Positions 1 through 11,192 of a stretch of 64,000 nucleotides of DNA are shown here, piece after piece. The stretch covers positions 25,266 through 89,265 of the forward strand of contig VXCM01003449.1 in the NCBI GenBank assembly GCA_014773175.1. The letters are read 5' to 3'. This stretch comes from Lucifuga dentata (taxonomy: Eukaryota > Chordata > Actinopteri > Ophidiiformes > Bythitidae). Under the pieces are notes generated by a model. That model was not told the DNA's origin, ran no database searches, and saw nothing but the letters and a program-made list of their open reading frames with translations. Positions within the stretch are counted from its first letter, which is position 1. Each line of letters opens with the position of its first letter. The position numbers and the translations under genes are program-made.

Positions 1-91
1 TGGCTCGAATGGCACATCTGGCCAGGTGTAGAAGGCTGCGAGGGGTGTTGCTGCAAACAGCAAATAAAGACTTGTAGAATTCTTCATGTCG
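1..91 (-). CDS. asb4: asb4 coding exon 6, start of SOCS box (truncated by window)
   Basis: Encodes [20 protein letters not shown] then [10 protein letters not shown]. This is the SOCS-box start, in which the L..LAR/SRCAIR motif binds Elongin C in the family. Acceptor TTGTCTTCTCAG. It runs off the left edge. Confidence 0.85.
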
Positions 92-2710
92 CTGAGAAGA
101 CAAAAAGAAGCAGCTGAACAGACGACGCTCAAGAGTTTATCATTTTCATGTATTTTCATAGAGTGGAGGCACATATTGAGGAAAGCCAGTGTCCTATTGA
201 TCTCTTTAAAGTGTGCCACTTTGCAGGATCTAAATTTACGAGATGGAGGATCAGGGAACACATCATGCATCGTACATTATGTACCTTGTAGCAGTCATCA
301 GGAATGGCAGTTCTCCATTTATTTGTGGGTTTCAAATGCTCATAAGAGTTGGCCATGATTTCTATTACTCTGGGGAAATCATGGCAGGACTGCAATACCT
401 GCAACAAAAATGACACAACACAACCCACAACTCCTTCTCATTTTGTACTAATTTGTCACTAAACATGTTTAAATCATCAGAAGTCCAATGCCTTGTGAAG
501 TCTCTGTACCTTGTGGAACTGTGGTGGGTAGATCCGTGCAGCATTGTAGTTGAGTAGCAGCTGGTAGCAGAGTTCAGGCACAGCCATGGGTCTAATATCA
601 GTGACTTTGAGGAGGTACTGGATGGGGGCACAGCCGTTGATGTCCATGGCTCGTGCGTCTGCTCCAGCCTCCAGCAGCATCTGCATCAGGATGTGATCGC
701 AGTTCCAGGCAGCTTTGTGAAGAGCTGTTTTATGGTCCTCTTCCTGGAGGTTTGGGTCTGGAACAGAAGCCTTAGGGATAGTAAATGTTGTACAAAACAG
801 GTTGAATATTACATGGGCCGCGTCATCAGTTTGCTAGGTAGTAGCAATTTAAGTTGCCTTCTTGGCATCAGGGATGGTACAAGACAACCTCTCACCTGCT
901 TTGTGGTCCAGCAGGAGGCGGCAGGCAAGATGGTGATCTTGGCTGTAGGTTTGTTCTTTAGCATCAAAAGCCCAGAAGACCGCAGTAATCAGGGGCGTCT
1001 CCTGATAAGAGTTGACTGCATCCACTGAAGCTCCATGGGCCAGGTAGAGAGCCACCAGCTCTGGAATTCCAAATCTGGCTGCTGTGTGTAAGGGTGTGTC
1101 CTCCTCATTGTTGTTACTGGGCATGTTCACTTTTGCACCTCCATCAAAAAAACAAAAAGTTATTTTGTTGTATATGATGGTTTTATGCAGTGTCTGTAGT
1201 TTCACCCACCTATCCATCCATCCATCCATCCATCCATCCATCCATCCATCCATCCATCCATCCATCCTTACCTTTGAAGATGAGTTGCCTGGCACAGTCC
1301 ACCGACTCTCTGGTAATGCAGTAGTGGAGTGGTGTATGTCCACTAAGTGATATACTATTGATTTTGGCTCCGTGGGCCAATAGCAACGCCACACAGTCAC
1401 TGTTGGATACCTCACAGGCCACATGCAGCGGCGTCTTCCCATTGGGCATCTGGTTGATGGCTGCACCTTTCTCAAGAAGTGCCAGTGCAGTCTCCACAGC
1501 ATTGTACATCACACACACATGGATACCCATTGCCCAAGATGTCTCCAATTTATATCCTGGTAACCAGTAACCTGTGGGAGATCATTCAACTGAGAGAGTT
1601 TCACAGATACAGTCAAGGCCAAATATGTTTTCTGACATTGTTATACAATCCATAAAAGCTTTGCAGATTTTGAGTTTTAAACATTAAATTTAAAAAGCTA
1701 CAATATATGCATGATGGTAAAGATGACATTTTATGAACTGTAAACAGATGTTGTGTAGGAGTACACAATAGTTAGAGGATGCATGGTAAATCATTACAGT
1801 TTATGCACCAAAGTCATGTTCAGTTTTACGTTCAGTGGGCATTTAGCACCACATAGTGGTTAAATTGAGGAACTAAACCATGAACTATTCTATGTGCGGT
1901 GAGTATTGACAATAACCAAATATAAATCGGTATCTATTCAAACAAGTACTGCGTGTCTGGATCTCTGCTAAAACTCCACAGGTGCTCAAGAGAAAGGAGG
2001 GAAAAATTAGAAAACAAAATACAGGAAACAAACACCTCCAAAGTGTGAGAAGTGTTTAAAGTCACATTTTGGTTAAGAGACGTTTCAGAGGAGCAAGAAG
2101 GACAAGACAAAGAAGAATGCCAGTGGACAAAGAGCAGCAGTGAGGAATGAAGGGCAACACAATCAAGATGCCTGCACAGGTGTGGATTTTAACTTTATCT
2201 TACAACAATCAGCACACATCACAAGGTATAAACCTGAATTTAAAACAGCTTACATGCCCCAAAAGGAACAAAATATGCATCACCTGGGCAATTTTAGCAG
2301 AGCATCGATCTACTGTCATTTTAGAAGAAATACTTTGTGAAAATGTCTGATGATAATCTGTAATAGTCTTGTATTGTGAAGTGAATATTCCTCAAATTTG
2401 GATTTAAGAAAATGATTGCTTATCTTTCAGGCTTAAACTCTTGGTGTTATAAATAGTATAAGCACAACTGATCATTTTCTTGGTGTTGGTGAAATGTGGA
2501 TCTCCATAAAATCTCATTCTGTCCTCTCTTACCTTGTTTGTAAGAGGCCAGAACCATGCTTGGATCCTCCACCTCCAGCACTGTGTCTATGTCTAGTCTG
2601 GTTGTGTGGAGAATCTTGAGGACCTCCTTGGCATTGTTAGTCTGCAGGGCCTCCAGGAAGCGCTGCTTCAGCTGCTTGAAAGTCAGCTGTTGGGGGCTCA
2701 ACTCGTCCAT
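1..2710 (-). CDS. asb4: asb4, ankyrin repeat and SOCS box protein 4 (3' end cut by window)
   Basis: Six coding exons on the minus strand: 2710-2533, 1571-1272, 1138-896, 757-510, 398-285 and 91 to beyond position 1. They join in frame (178, 300, 243, 248, 114 and at least 91 nt) to give about 391 residues; human ASB4 has about 426, so roughly 35 residues of the SOCS box lie off the left edge. The N-terminus keeps the ASB4 signature [19 protein letters not shown]. It is followed by ankyrin repeats with [22 protein letters not shown] and [13 protein letters not shown], and then by RIYPPQFHK. The start used is the ATG of MDELSPQQ; a GTG two codons upstream is not needed. In the family, ASB proteins bring substrates to Elongin B/C-Cullin5 ubiquitin ligases through the SOCS box. 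The neighbouring ppp1r9a on the same strand supports orthology to ASB4 rather than to the paralogues ASB16, ASB18 or ASB10. Confidence 0.9.
285..398 (-). CDS. asb4: asb4 coding exon 5
   Basis: Encodes [20 protein letters not shown] through AIPDDCYK (38 codons). Acceptor TTGTTGCAG, donor GTACAT. The join to the next exon gives [16 protein letters not shown], the same length as the human PDD...FYHSLF segment. Confidence 0.87.
510..757 (-). CDS. asb4: asb4 coding exon 4
   Basis: Encodes [20 protein letters not shown], then [15 protein letters not shown] and ending RIYPPQFHK. Acceptor CTGTTCCAG, donor GTACAG. Confidence 0.9.
896..1138 (-). CDS. asb4: asb4 coding exon 3 (ankyrin repeats)
   Basis: Encodes [20 protein letters not shown] through CRLLLDHKA plus 1 nt. 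Acceptor ...GATGGAG after a T-rich tract, donor GTGAGA. In frame with its neighbours (243 nt). Confidence 0.88.
1211..1267 (+). repeat. (TCCA)n / (TGGA)n microsatellite at a splice donor
   Basis: About 14 tandem tetranucleotides. On the minus strand the array begins within the asb4 exon 2 donor (GTAAGGATGGATGG), so the donor's intronic side is part of the repeat. Confidence 0.95.
1272..1571 (-). CDS. asb4: asb4 coding exon 2 (ankyrin repeats)
   Basis: Encodes [17 protein letters not shown] through CARQLIFKG. Acceptor ...CCCACAG, donor GTAAGG. The first intronic bases after the donor run straight into a (TGGA)n microsatellite. Confidence 0.9.
1572..2532. other. asb4: asb4 intron 1
   Basis: About 960 bp of AT-rich intron. 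I see no further exon, RNA gene or recognisable transposon. Confidence 0.7.
2533..2710 (-). CDS. asb4: asb4 coding exon 1
   Basis: Encodes [16 protein letters not shown] through ...VLASYKQ plus 1 nt. The donor on the minus strand is GTAAGA. The start ATG is at 2710-2708. Confidence 0.88.
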
Positions 2711-4018
2711 GACCACTACAGGACAAAGGCCACCACCTAAGAATGGTGGTGCAATCCTCCAACACTGGCACCAATACTCTCAACACAGCATGGAGGAGAT
2801 TGGCTATGAACTCACAAATGCTGATAATAAAGGTGGCAAGCATATCCACATTGGAGGGCTGCTGCAACTCATGCCGTCAGATTTCCATACGGAAGGAAGA
2901 CGGAAATGAAATACAAGAGTAGTCAGGGGGAAACAGAGTAGTCCTAGAGTGAAATTAGGCTGGATATAAATAGAATGGAGAGGAGGGACTGAAGAAGTCT
3001 GCGTGACTGTGGTTAATACTCAGACAGCCAATCAGCTGTGGTGTCACAGACAGGAAGGCATCATGGAGAGGATGGTCACAAGGCAAAAATAACAGGAGCT
3101 TCAAAATACACAACCACGTGACCACAACAGACATGGCAGAGGTTTCAGAAAGTAAGCTGGCTATTCTTTTAAATTCTGCAACATCTTAATGTGACTAAAA
3201 TAAATCTATAGCTTATTAACTCTACAGCTTGGGCTTTGTGAAAGTTCCACCCAACTTCTGAATCTATCTTTATGTGAAGAGTGTTGACATACAAATCTCG
3301 CTTGGCTACCAAATGACCACCAAAACTATGTAGGGGAAGTCAGATAAATGGTAAGCAAAAGAAATGAAAGCAAACTAGGACAGTGACTGCACGTTTTATT
3401 CAGTGTGACAGATAGCTGCCCTTTCAAACTTTTCAGAAGGTGAAAAGGAGAGCAAAGTAATGATGAAGGAGGTGGAGAGTAAGCAGAGCTTTTAAAAGAG
3501 TGAAAGCATGGCTAGCAATTTGTGGTGATTATCTTTCGCGCTCTGTGCACAGGGCAGACCAACGAATGAACCCTTCCAGACACGAGTCAAATCGGAGCAC
3601 CAGGCAAGCTCAGTCAAGCACACAGAAAATATCTGAAACCATATTGTGGGCAACATCCGACCTTTACGCTCCTCAGCTCTCCAATAAACAGTTCAACACA
3701 CCCACACAAGCGAAAACAAGGCTTCTTGAGGATTCATACAGCATATTGCTCTATGTTTTTCCATACAGGCAAAAGTCAAGAGTGCTATCAACAGAGAGCA
3801 CTCCCACATTGATGTTGGGGGTGGGGAGGTGGGGGGACCTATTCAGAAAAAGGTTCAAGTACTTCACAAGCATACATCATGATCAGTTTATGCTTTTGGA
3901 GTAGCACTTAAGCAGTACTATAGTCATATTAAATGAAGGCTAAAACCAAAAGCAAAAGAGAATGGGATTATGCTGTTTTGTTCTTGCTTTGTGGACAAAA
4001 ACCTCACATCCTTATGTC
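2711..4018. other. asb4 5' flank and intergenic DNA
   Basis: Holds the asb4 5' UTR and promoter, whose limits I cannot place. A minus-strand AT-rich motif near 2960 (CTATTTATAT) could be a TATA or MEF2-like element, but this is weak. The paraoxonase genes that sit here in mammals are not present: no PON-like reading frame occurs. Confidence 0.5.
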
Positions 4019-4026
4019 CTTTAAAC

Positions 4027-4271
4027 CAGTGGTTCTCAAATTTCTGTATATGTACCACCAGTGGTACTTGAAGCACCTCCTGATGGTTCAACAGAAGGCT
4101 AAATTTCTGCAGAGAATCAAAACATTTGAAATCCATGGAAACCTTGTTATTGTAACATTAGGAAATAGTTTATTAAAAGTTTTAATGTAATTCTCTTTTA
4201 ATTAATTAAATTAGACTTTTTTTTCAGTAATTTTTTGCACTTTCCTACTTTTTTTTTGTTTGAGAACACTA
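4027..4271. mobile_element. hAT-type MITE with 8-bp target duplication
   Basis: The left end CAGTGGTTCTCAAA and the inverted right end TTTGAGAACACTA form short terminal inverted repeats. The flanks CTTTAAAC (4019-4026) and CTTGAAAC (4272-4279) are 8-bp target duplications with one mismatch. The 245-bp length, the terminal CAGTGGTTCTCAA and the 8-bp duplication fit a nonautonomous hAT element. No coding capacity. Confidence 0.65.
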
Positions 4272-4279
4272 CTTGAAAC

Positions 4280-6112
4280 TGGTAATCACTTCATTTCATA
4301 ACAGCCATTTGAATCTAAATCACTTTTAATCAACTCTTTTAATTACTTTTTGGCAAAAGAAGTAATCATACAATTATAGATAAATCATCATTAGATGTTA
4401 TTAATACTTGTATGTTATCATAAATAATAATCAGTTGCTTCATTAAATATAGAAATAAATAAATAATAGCATAAGAAGATCAATGATACCTGTACTGTCA
4501 TGGCTTTGCATGGAGGTATCAAATCAGAGTTAACACATTTATAACCCACCAATCTTGTTCTTAACCCTTTAACAGAGCACCAGGCAGAGACCTTAAGACA
4601 AAAGGTTTTCAAATCCAAAGCTGCCTCCCTTTCCGTCATGGTGAAACTGTTATCTCTATTGTTAAACCTATGGAATGATTCTCAGAGTTACAAAAGTAAT
4701 AAAGTACACGTATTTCAGTGAGCTTCATAATTTTTGCATTAAGCACATATGTCAAAATGATTTCAAATGTATATGTTTCATCGAACAAGTAAATCAAAAT
4801 GTTCTGAGTCTTGCAGAACCAGCTTCATAATAAAACTAAAACAATGTTCCATGTATCAGGTGCAATAAACCATCTACAAACCACCTATATGGTAGGATTC
4901 CTAAATATTCACCAGAATATTCCAGAAATATTTAGTGCTAAAACAAATCAAAATTTGCACAGGTGACCTTTCAGCTGTGATTTTTCTGAAAGAAACAAAA
5001 ATGTGTTTCTACACTCACACAGAAGCAGGTAGAGTCTGGAAAAATTCTACTTCTCTAGAATTTCTAAAGGCAGCAGCTGGGTATTACTTTGTTATTGAGA
5101 GAATATAAAAAGAGGTCAAAAGCAGGTTACAAGCAGAGTCAAAGCGACAGTATGCATATATAAGCAGGAGGTTTCATTTTATCATCTTTTTTGTTTTGTG
5201 GTACAGTTTGGAATGTTCCAAACTTGTGAATACATTGTACCTGAAGTCTTCAGTAGAACTGATCAGTCCAATGAACACGTCCTTGTTGTCATTCATACTT
5301 TTAGAATTGCTTTAGGATGGTACGTTAAGGAGCACTGGAGGTTAAATTTACAGTGTTTGGACTTCCAGTGTTCTTGCAAGTGATGAGAAAGCTTGTTTTC
5401 CCCAAAAAACGTGGATTATTCTTGGTTCCTGCTTGAGTTTTGCTTGAAAAGTTCCAGTATTGCCCTCTTCAGCAGGAAAAGTAAGCAGCATGGGGACACC
5501 TTGTGGTGAGACATGAGCATTGCCTCATGGATACCACCACACAGGCCTTACCTGTATGTGCCTCATCAAAGCTATAGAGATTCCTCTGGTTTATACATCT
5601 AAGCAGGATGTGCACAAGCCTATCAAAATGGCACGTTAGACATATTGTCTCTGTATTTATCGCGGTATGTGGTCATTATGTCTATAGGTATTGTGATACA
5701 CACCTACGGGTAGCATATGGGTAACACAGATTGCTCTGATGATGAAAGGAGAAGGTGGAGAATTTCACAGGCTTACTCTGTATATGAATAAATAAACCCA
5801 ATTTACAGCAACAAACAGCAAAATAAACAGAACCAAGTAAATATTTAAATGGTTAAAAACACAGAATGGGGCGTAAAATGAGACAAAGGAAGGGGCAGCA
5901 TCCTTTTATCCAGCAGCTCATTTTGGTTTCATTTGCTTGGTGACAAAAAGTCACTCGACAATCCACAGCAGGTGGGTGTGGAGCTCCAGCACTGAGAACT
6001 ACTGAACTGCTGTGGAGGTGTCCCTCAGGGTTCTGCTGTAGGGCCCCACTAATGTTCGGCTCCTCAAGATGCTACTTGGTGTGGTTGTGGTGCTACAGTG
6101 AAGAGTTCCAAT
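4280..6112. other. Intergenic DNA including the ppp1r9a 3' UTR
   Basis: AT-rich and without convincing reading frames. The ppp1r9a 3' UTR must occupy its right part, but I see no clear minus-strand AATAAA that fixes the end. Confidence 0.5.
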
Positions 6113-6307
6113 CTAAGAGTCGTTTCGCTCGGTCGAGTTTTCTTTCCAGGCCTGTTTCTGCTGTTGCTCCAGTTCTCGCTTCCGTACCTTCTCACGCTGT
6201 TTCTCCATTTTCTCACGGTTCCTCTTGGCCTTTTCCATCAGAATTTTAAGGTCTTTGATCTTTTTCTTGATCAGGGTACGGTCCTGGGAGGAAGTGACAC
6301 CAAGGGC
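6113..6307 (-). CDS. ppp1r9a: ppp1r9a coding exon 19 (SAM end, basic C-terminal helix, stop)
   Basis: Encodes [20 protein letters not shown], then [20 protein letters not shown] and a C-terminus ending RNDS before TAG at 6115-6113. Acceptor CGTTTCAG. Confidence 0.93.
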   Translation of the reverse strand, partial: ALGVTSSQDRTLIKKKIKDLKILMEKAKRNREKMEKQREKVRKRELEQQQKQAWKENSTERNDS

Positions 6308-6793
6308 CTGAAACGAGTGGACCCATGTTAAGAAGTAGTCTTATGCCTGGAAGAAACAATCTATTCTTTTACTTAAAAAAAAAGAACTAACACCACAATG
6401 GAAAAATACTCAAATCCAAGTAAAACTTAATTACAAGTAAAACAAGTGGGTGGTTTTACTTTAAAATAAATCTACTTACCGTAAATTATGATTCTTGCCT
6501 ATATGTTAATCCACCGTAACAAAAACTGAACAAGGTTTTTCATTTGACATTGTGAAGACCTCACTGTACCTTGAGCTCAGTGCTGTCCAGCTGCAGCAGC
6601 TGTTCTCCGTCTATATTTTTGGCAGTGAATTCTGGGATATGTTGTTCCAAGCTCAGGCCCGTGAGCCAGCGGGCCACCTGCTGAGAGGTCCACTCTGTAA
6701 CGCTGCGGTTCTGCCACTGGTACTGCTTTGGGAGCTGTCCCTCATCCAGGATCTGCACACACAATACAAAGGGGACAGGACAGACAGACAGAC

Positions 6794-6830
<37 letters not shown>

Positions 6831-6884
6831 TGTAAAGACAGAAAATTAATATTGAGACAAATAGATGGAAAGACAAAATCAGAG

Positions 6885-6947
<63 letters not shown>

Positions 6948-7078
6948 TGGATGGAAAGAGAAAATTAATAATGAGACAAATGGATGGAAAAAGACAGAAC
7001 ATGAGAGACAAAGACAGAGAAAGAGATGGAGAGAGAGAGATGGATGGAAAGAGAAAATTAATATTGAGACAAATGGAT

Positions 7079-7141
<63 letters not shown>

Positions 7142-9613
7142 ATGCAATAAAAGTGGATCGTCTGCAGGACACTGAATGGAAAATGAGTTGAGATCTGATG
7201 AAAATTTCCAGCGTGACGTCGGTGTTCTACATTCATCTGTGGGTCGTGCAAAGTGACGAAAGTGTGGGAATGACACAGACAGGGACAGACGCTGGACAGA
7301 CAGATGTGTCCTCAGTCTCACCTCATCATCTATCATATCCAGACTCTGCACGTGGCGGCATGGAGGGACAACAGAAGAACTGGACTGTTAGCAAAGCACA
7401 TAAACACTCTGAGCAGAAATATAATGGCTTCCGCTGAGGACGATACAGCAGAAACTGTGGGACCAATGATTTTCTGTCAACGATGTCCATAAACAAAATA
7501 CACAGAGGCACTAATGCAGATGAAAAGACCGGTTTATCGCTTCATATAGATGGAGAACATGTTATTTTAAAATTTTCAGTGATCATCATTTGTGTTTAAA
7601 TATGTCTGTTTTCACAAAGTAGAGGCTTATCATTTGTTTAAATTAGCAATTGTTAAACTGAAAAAGTGGATTTTCAGCGGTAAAATGGATGTCATGAAAT
7701 TTTATTCATGCCTGAGCATTTGGCCACATTATTTTTTATCAAGTTATTGCTTTGTTTTAACGACTGTCTTGTTTCATTTGTGTATTTTACATTAATTATT
7801 GTTGTAGCTAATTGTGTTTTTATGTTGTAAAACACTTAATAACTTTTGAAAAGTTTAGAAAAGCGGGATATAAAGTTTCTTCTTCTTCAGTAATGAAGAA
7901 TCTCCTTCATTGTTTATGTACTGTACTCCTTTTCTTATATTTCAGTATATTTTGTGATTATGTTCATCTTTAAAGTGCTGAAATCATCTCATTTGCGTCT
8001 CATTTAACCTCCATTATTCTCCACTTCATCCTATCAGCTTGTCAGCACTATAATCACCTCACTGAACAAATAAAATTCATTATAAAAAAAAAAAAAAAAT
8101 TGCTGTATTCGCTGTACGTACCTCGTCTGAGGAGAGCACCAGCGTGTGTGAGAGTTCTGACATCTTGGCTTCAGACAGCAGGCCACTGATCTCCACTGAG
8201 CTGCTGCTGCTGGCACTCAGGTCATCGTTCACAGTGGGACCCTAAAAAATGAAAAACACTTAATGGTAACGACCAGTTGGCTCTCATCAAATTAAGCTGA
8301 TTACTGACTGGAGTGCTTCTGTCTGATTGATGCTCCTGTGTGGAGATGCCGATTAAAACATGATTCTGCATTAGTGTGTTGATGTCGTGAATTTAATCAA
8401 GGATGAGTTAAGTCTATTTCCTAAACAGCTAGGGACTGAATAAAATCAGGAACATGATTCCTTGAGAGAGAAAGATGAAGTGTGGATATTCAGGGAATTG
8501 CAGTATTCCCATTAGTACTCCGAGCAAAGACAGATCAACAGCTAATCTAAATCATGTCGGTGGTGTCACATAACCACATTGCTGCTGATGTGAGAGTTTG
8601 CACTTAAGTCTACAGCTTTGTCTGATATCTAATTCTGTTTCATGAAAGTCATTTCTGAGTCTAGCTGCAGTCTGAGCTAAAAAACAAAAAAAATCTTACA
8701 AGTTCAAACTCTGAGCCGAACCCTGTCTTAAAGCTCTAAATAACTAATACTGTTCATAAATTCTGCATTGGTGTAGCTTTTGATGTGCAGTCATCTCAGG
8801 CTGAGGACACGTCCTTAGAGAGGGCAAAGGACTGGATAGGGTCAGGGTGAAAATTAAATCTGCTTTTTCATGTGCAGATGTTAGCTTTCAGTTATGAAAG
8901 TTTGTACACTATAAAATCTTCATATTAACAAATATAATTTATCTTATTTTTCATGCAAAGAAGTGGGCTGAGCATCATTTCACTTGGGTTAATATGACAT
9001 TTGATTGTCTTGAGATGCTTAATGATTTACTCATGGAACACAAAAAAAAAAATCTAAATTTGACAACAAAAAGTAGGTTATACAGTTTGCTAAGACGGAT
9101 GTTTTTTGCAGTCATTAAAACATGAAGAAAAGTTAAAATTACAAGAAACGTATGATTTTGTAGACCAACTCGTTAATTATTTTTCTTTTTAATTAATAAG
9201 GCAATTAAGCATTTTTGTGATTGGTAATCCCCTTTGTTACTAAACCCAGTTTACCTGTTAGAGTACAAACTCATTCCCATTTGGACTGAAGTATAATTGG
9301 ACAAAATAAAAAGAATACAATACCAAGTAATATGAATAGGAGAAGAAGTGGGGCCATGTAAGGGCATTCTGTTCAACACAAACCACATATCAACACATTA
9401 AGCCTAAAAAGACACCAACACATAAACACACATTACATACACACTCATACAAAAGTGATTAACCAAGTAATTCTGGCATGAAAGCCTGCTTCAATTATAC
9501 ATAAAATTAGATTACTAAGGATGAAGCAAAATGACCTCAATGTAAAATATGAATTACTTCATGTACCTTGGCCTTGAGTTTTTCTGGACTGTCCTCTGCT
9601 GATGGTTCCGTGG

Positions 9614-9655
<42 letters not shown>

Positions 9656-10716
9656 TGTTGGAAAGTTTTACTGTGTTGAGTTCAGCAGCAAGGAAACAGC
9701 ATGAGAACAGTGATGCAGTCAGTATTTACCTGTTCCCAGGTGAGGCTCTGGGGTCTTTGTCCTTCACTTTGCTTTTCCGGAGGGAGCTGACAGGAACAAA
9801 GACAGAATAAGAAAAGCAGTAATGCAAAATATGGCATCCTCCTTTTTGTCGCCTTACCCAGGATGCAGAGTTTGTCTGTTCTCCTCCACACTGAGAGACG
9901 GGCTGGACTCCACAGGAGACTGAGAACCTGCGATCATAAAATCCACAATTAGACTACACATACACTTCATATAATGTGCTTTAGCAGATAACAAATGAAC
10001 AAGAAAGATTTTGTAAGAAGAGATCTTCAGAAATGTGACTGTTGCAGGAGGAATTCTATTACAATGCACAAACAAAAAAATATAACAAATAAAAATGTAG
10101 AAAAGGAGGGACAATATACAAACAGCATTTCAGGTGTTAAAGCTGGGCATGAAAAATATTAGGAATGTAGAATTACAGCAAAATAACAGTGGAGAAAACC
10201 AAAACAAAAATCACTGTAAAACTATACAAATATACCAAAATGTATACTAAAAAATAATGCAAAAAAGCACTTCTATTCAGAAAAAAATAGATGATATGTC
10301 AAATAGATGGACATTACAGCTTCTGTACACAATGTATAAAGTATGTGTCATAAATACTGCTCTACAAAAAGGCCATACATGAGTACAGGAAGTGTCTAGG
10401 CATAGAGACAATATATAAATAAGAATATTTTATCCAGCTTTATATAATATAAATAGAGCAGCTGTACATGATTTTGCATTAGTGTGCTGATGTCATGAAT
10501 TTTAATTAGCTATCTTATATCATACAGAGTGTGTGAGTGGGTATATATGGGTGTACTAACCATCTGAGGGGTGCAATGTTCGTCTGGGGGAGCTCTCTGC
10601 ACTGCCCGGGGCTCTGAGGACCGTCACAGCTCCGTCAGAGGACGCCACGCTGCGCAAAGAACCACTGCGACTATGAGCTGGACTGCTGTGTCCCTCTGAG
10701 ACCTGAAGACATGAAT

Positions 10717-10755
<39 letters not shown>

Positions 10756-11150
10756 TAGGGGAGATATGAGAGAGGAGGATATTGGGGAAAGCAGGTTAAG
10801 CGTACGCACACACACACGCACACACACACACACAGAGCCTGTGGTGAAATTGTGAAAAATGTTAAACATCAGAATAATTTAAATATAGGTAAGCACATCG
10901 TGAATAATGAAGTTTATTTGATGGAAAATCGTTGCATCTGTCACACTGCATCTGGTTTAATCAAATACTGATCAAATTGAAGTCTGGTGTTCTAAATCAT
11001 TTAAGTGAGAGTATGTGTTTGTGTGTGTGTGTGTGTGTTATTACAAACCTCTCCCTCTGTGGAGCTGATGCTGTCTTGGACTACTCCTCTCTTGCCCTTG
11101 TTTTTGCTGGGGGAGTGCAGCGAGCCCTCCCTCAGGTCTAGAATCAAACA

Positions 11151-11192
<42 letters not shown>

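Noticed and set aside
1084..1548. Frames across the (TCCA)n array
   Set aside because: Low-complexity read-through of the intronic repeat beyond the asb4 exon 2 donor or the exon 3 antisense.
6552..7351. Arg/Glu-rich and Ser/Leu-rich frames over the GA arrays
   Set aside because: Pure translation of (GA)n/(CT)n repeats; only the SAM exon and the microexon within this span are real.
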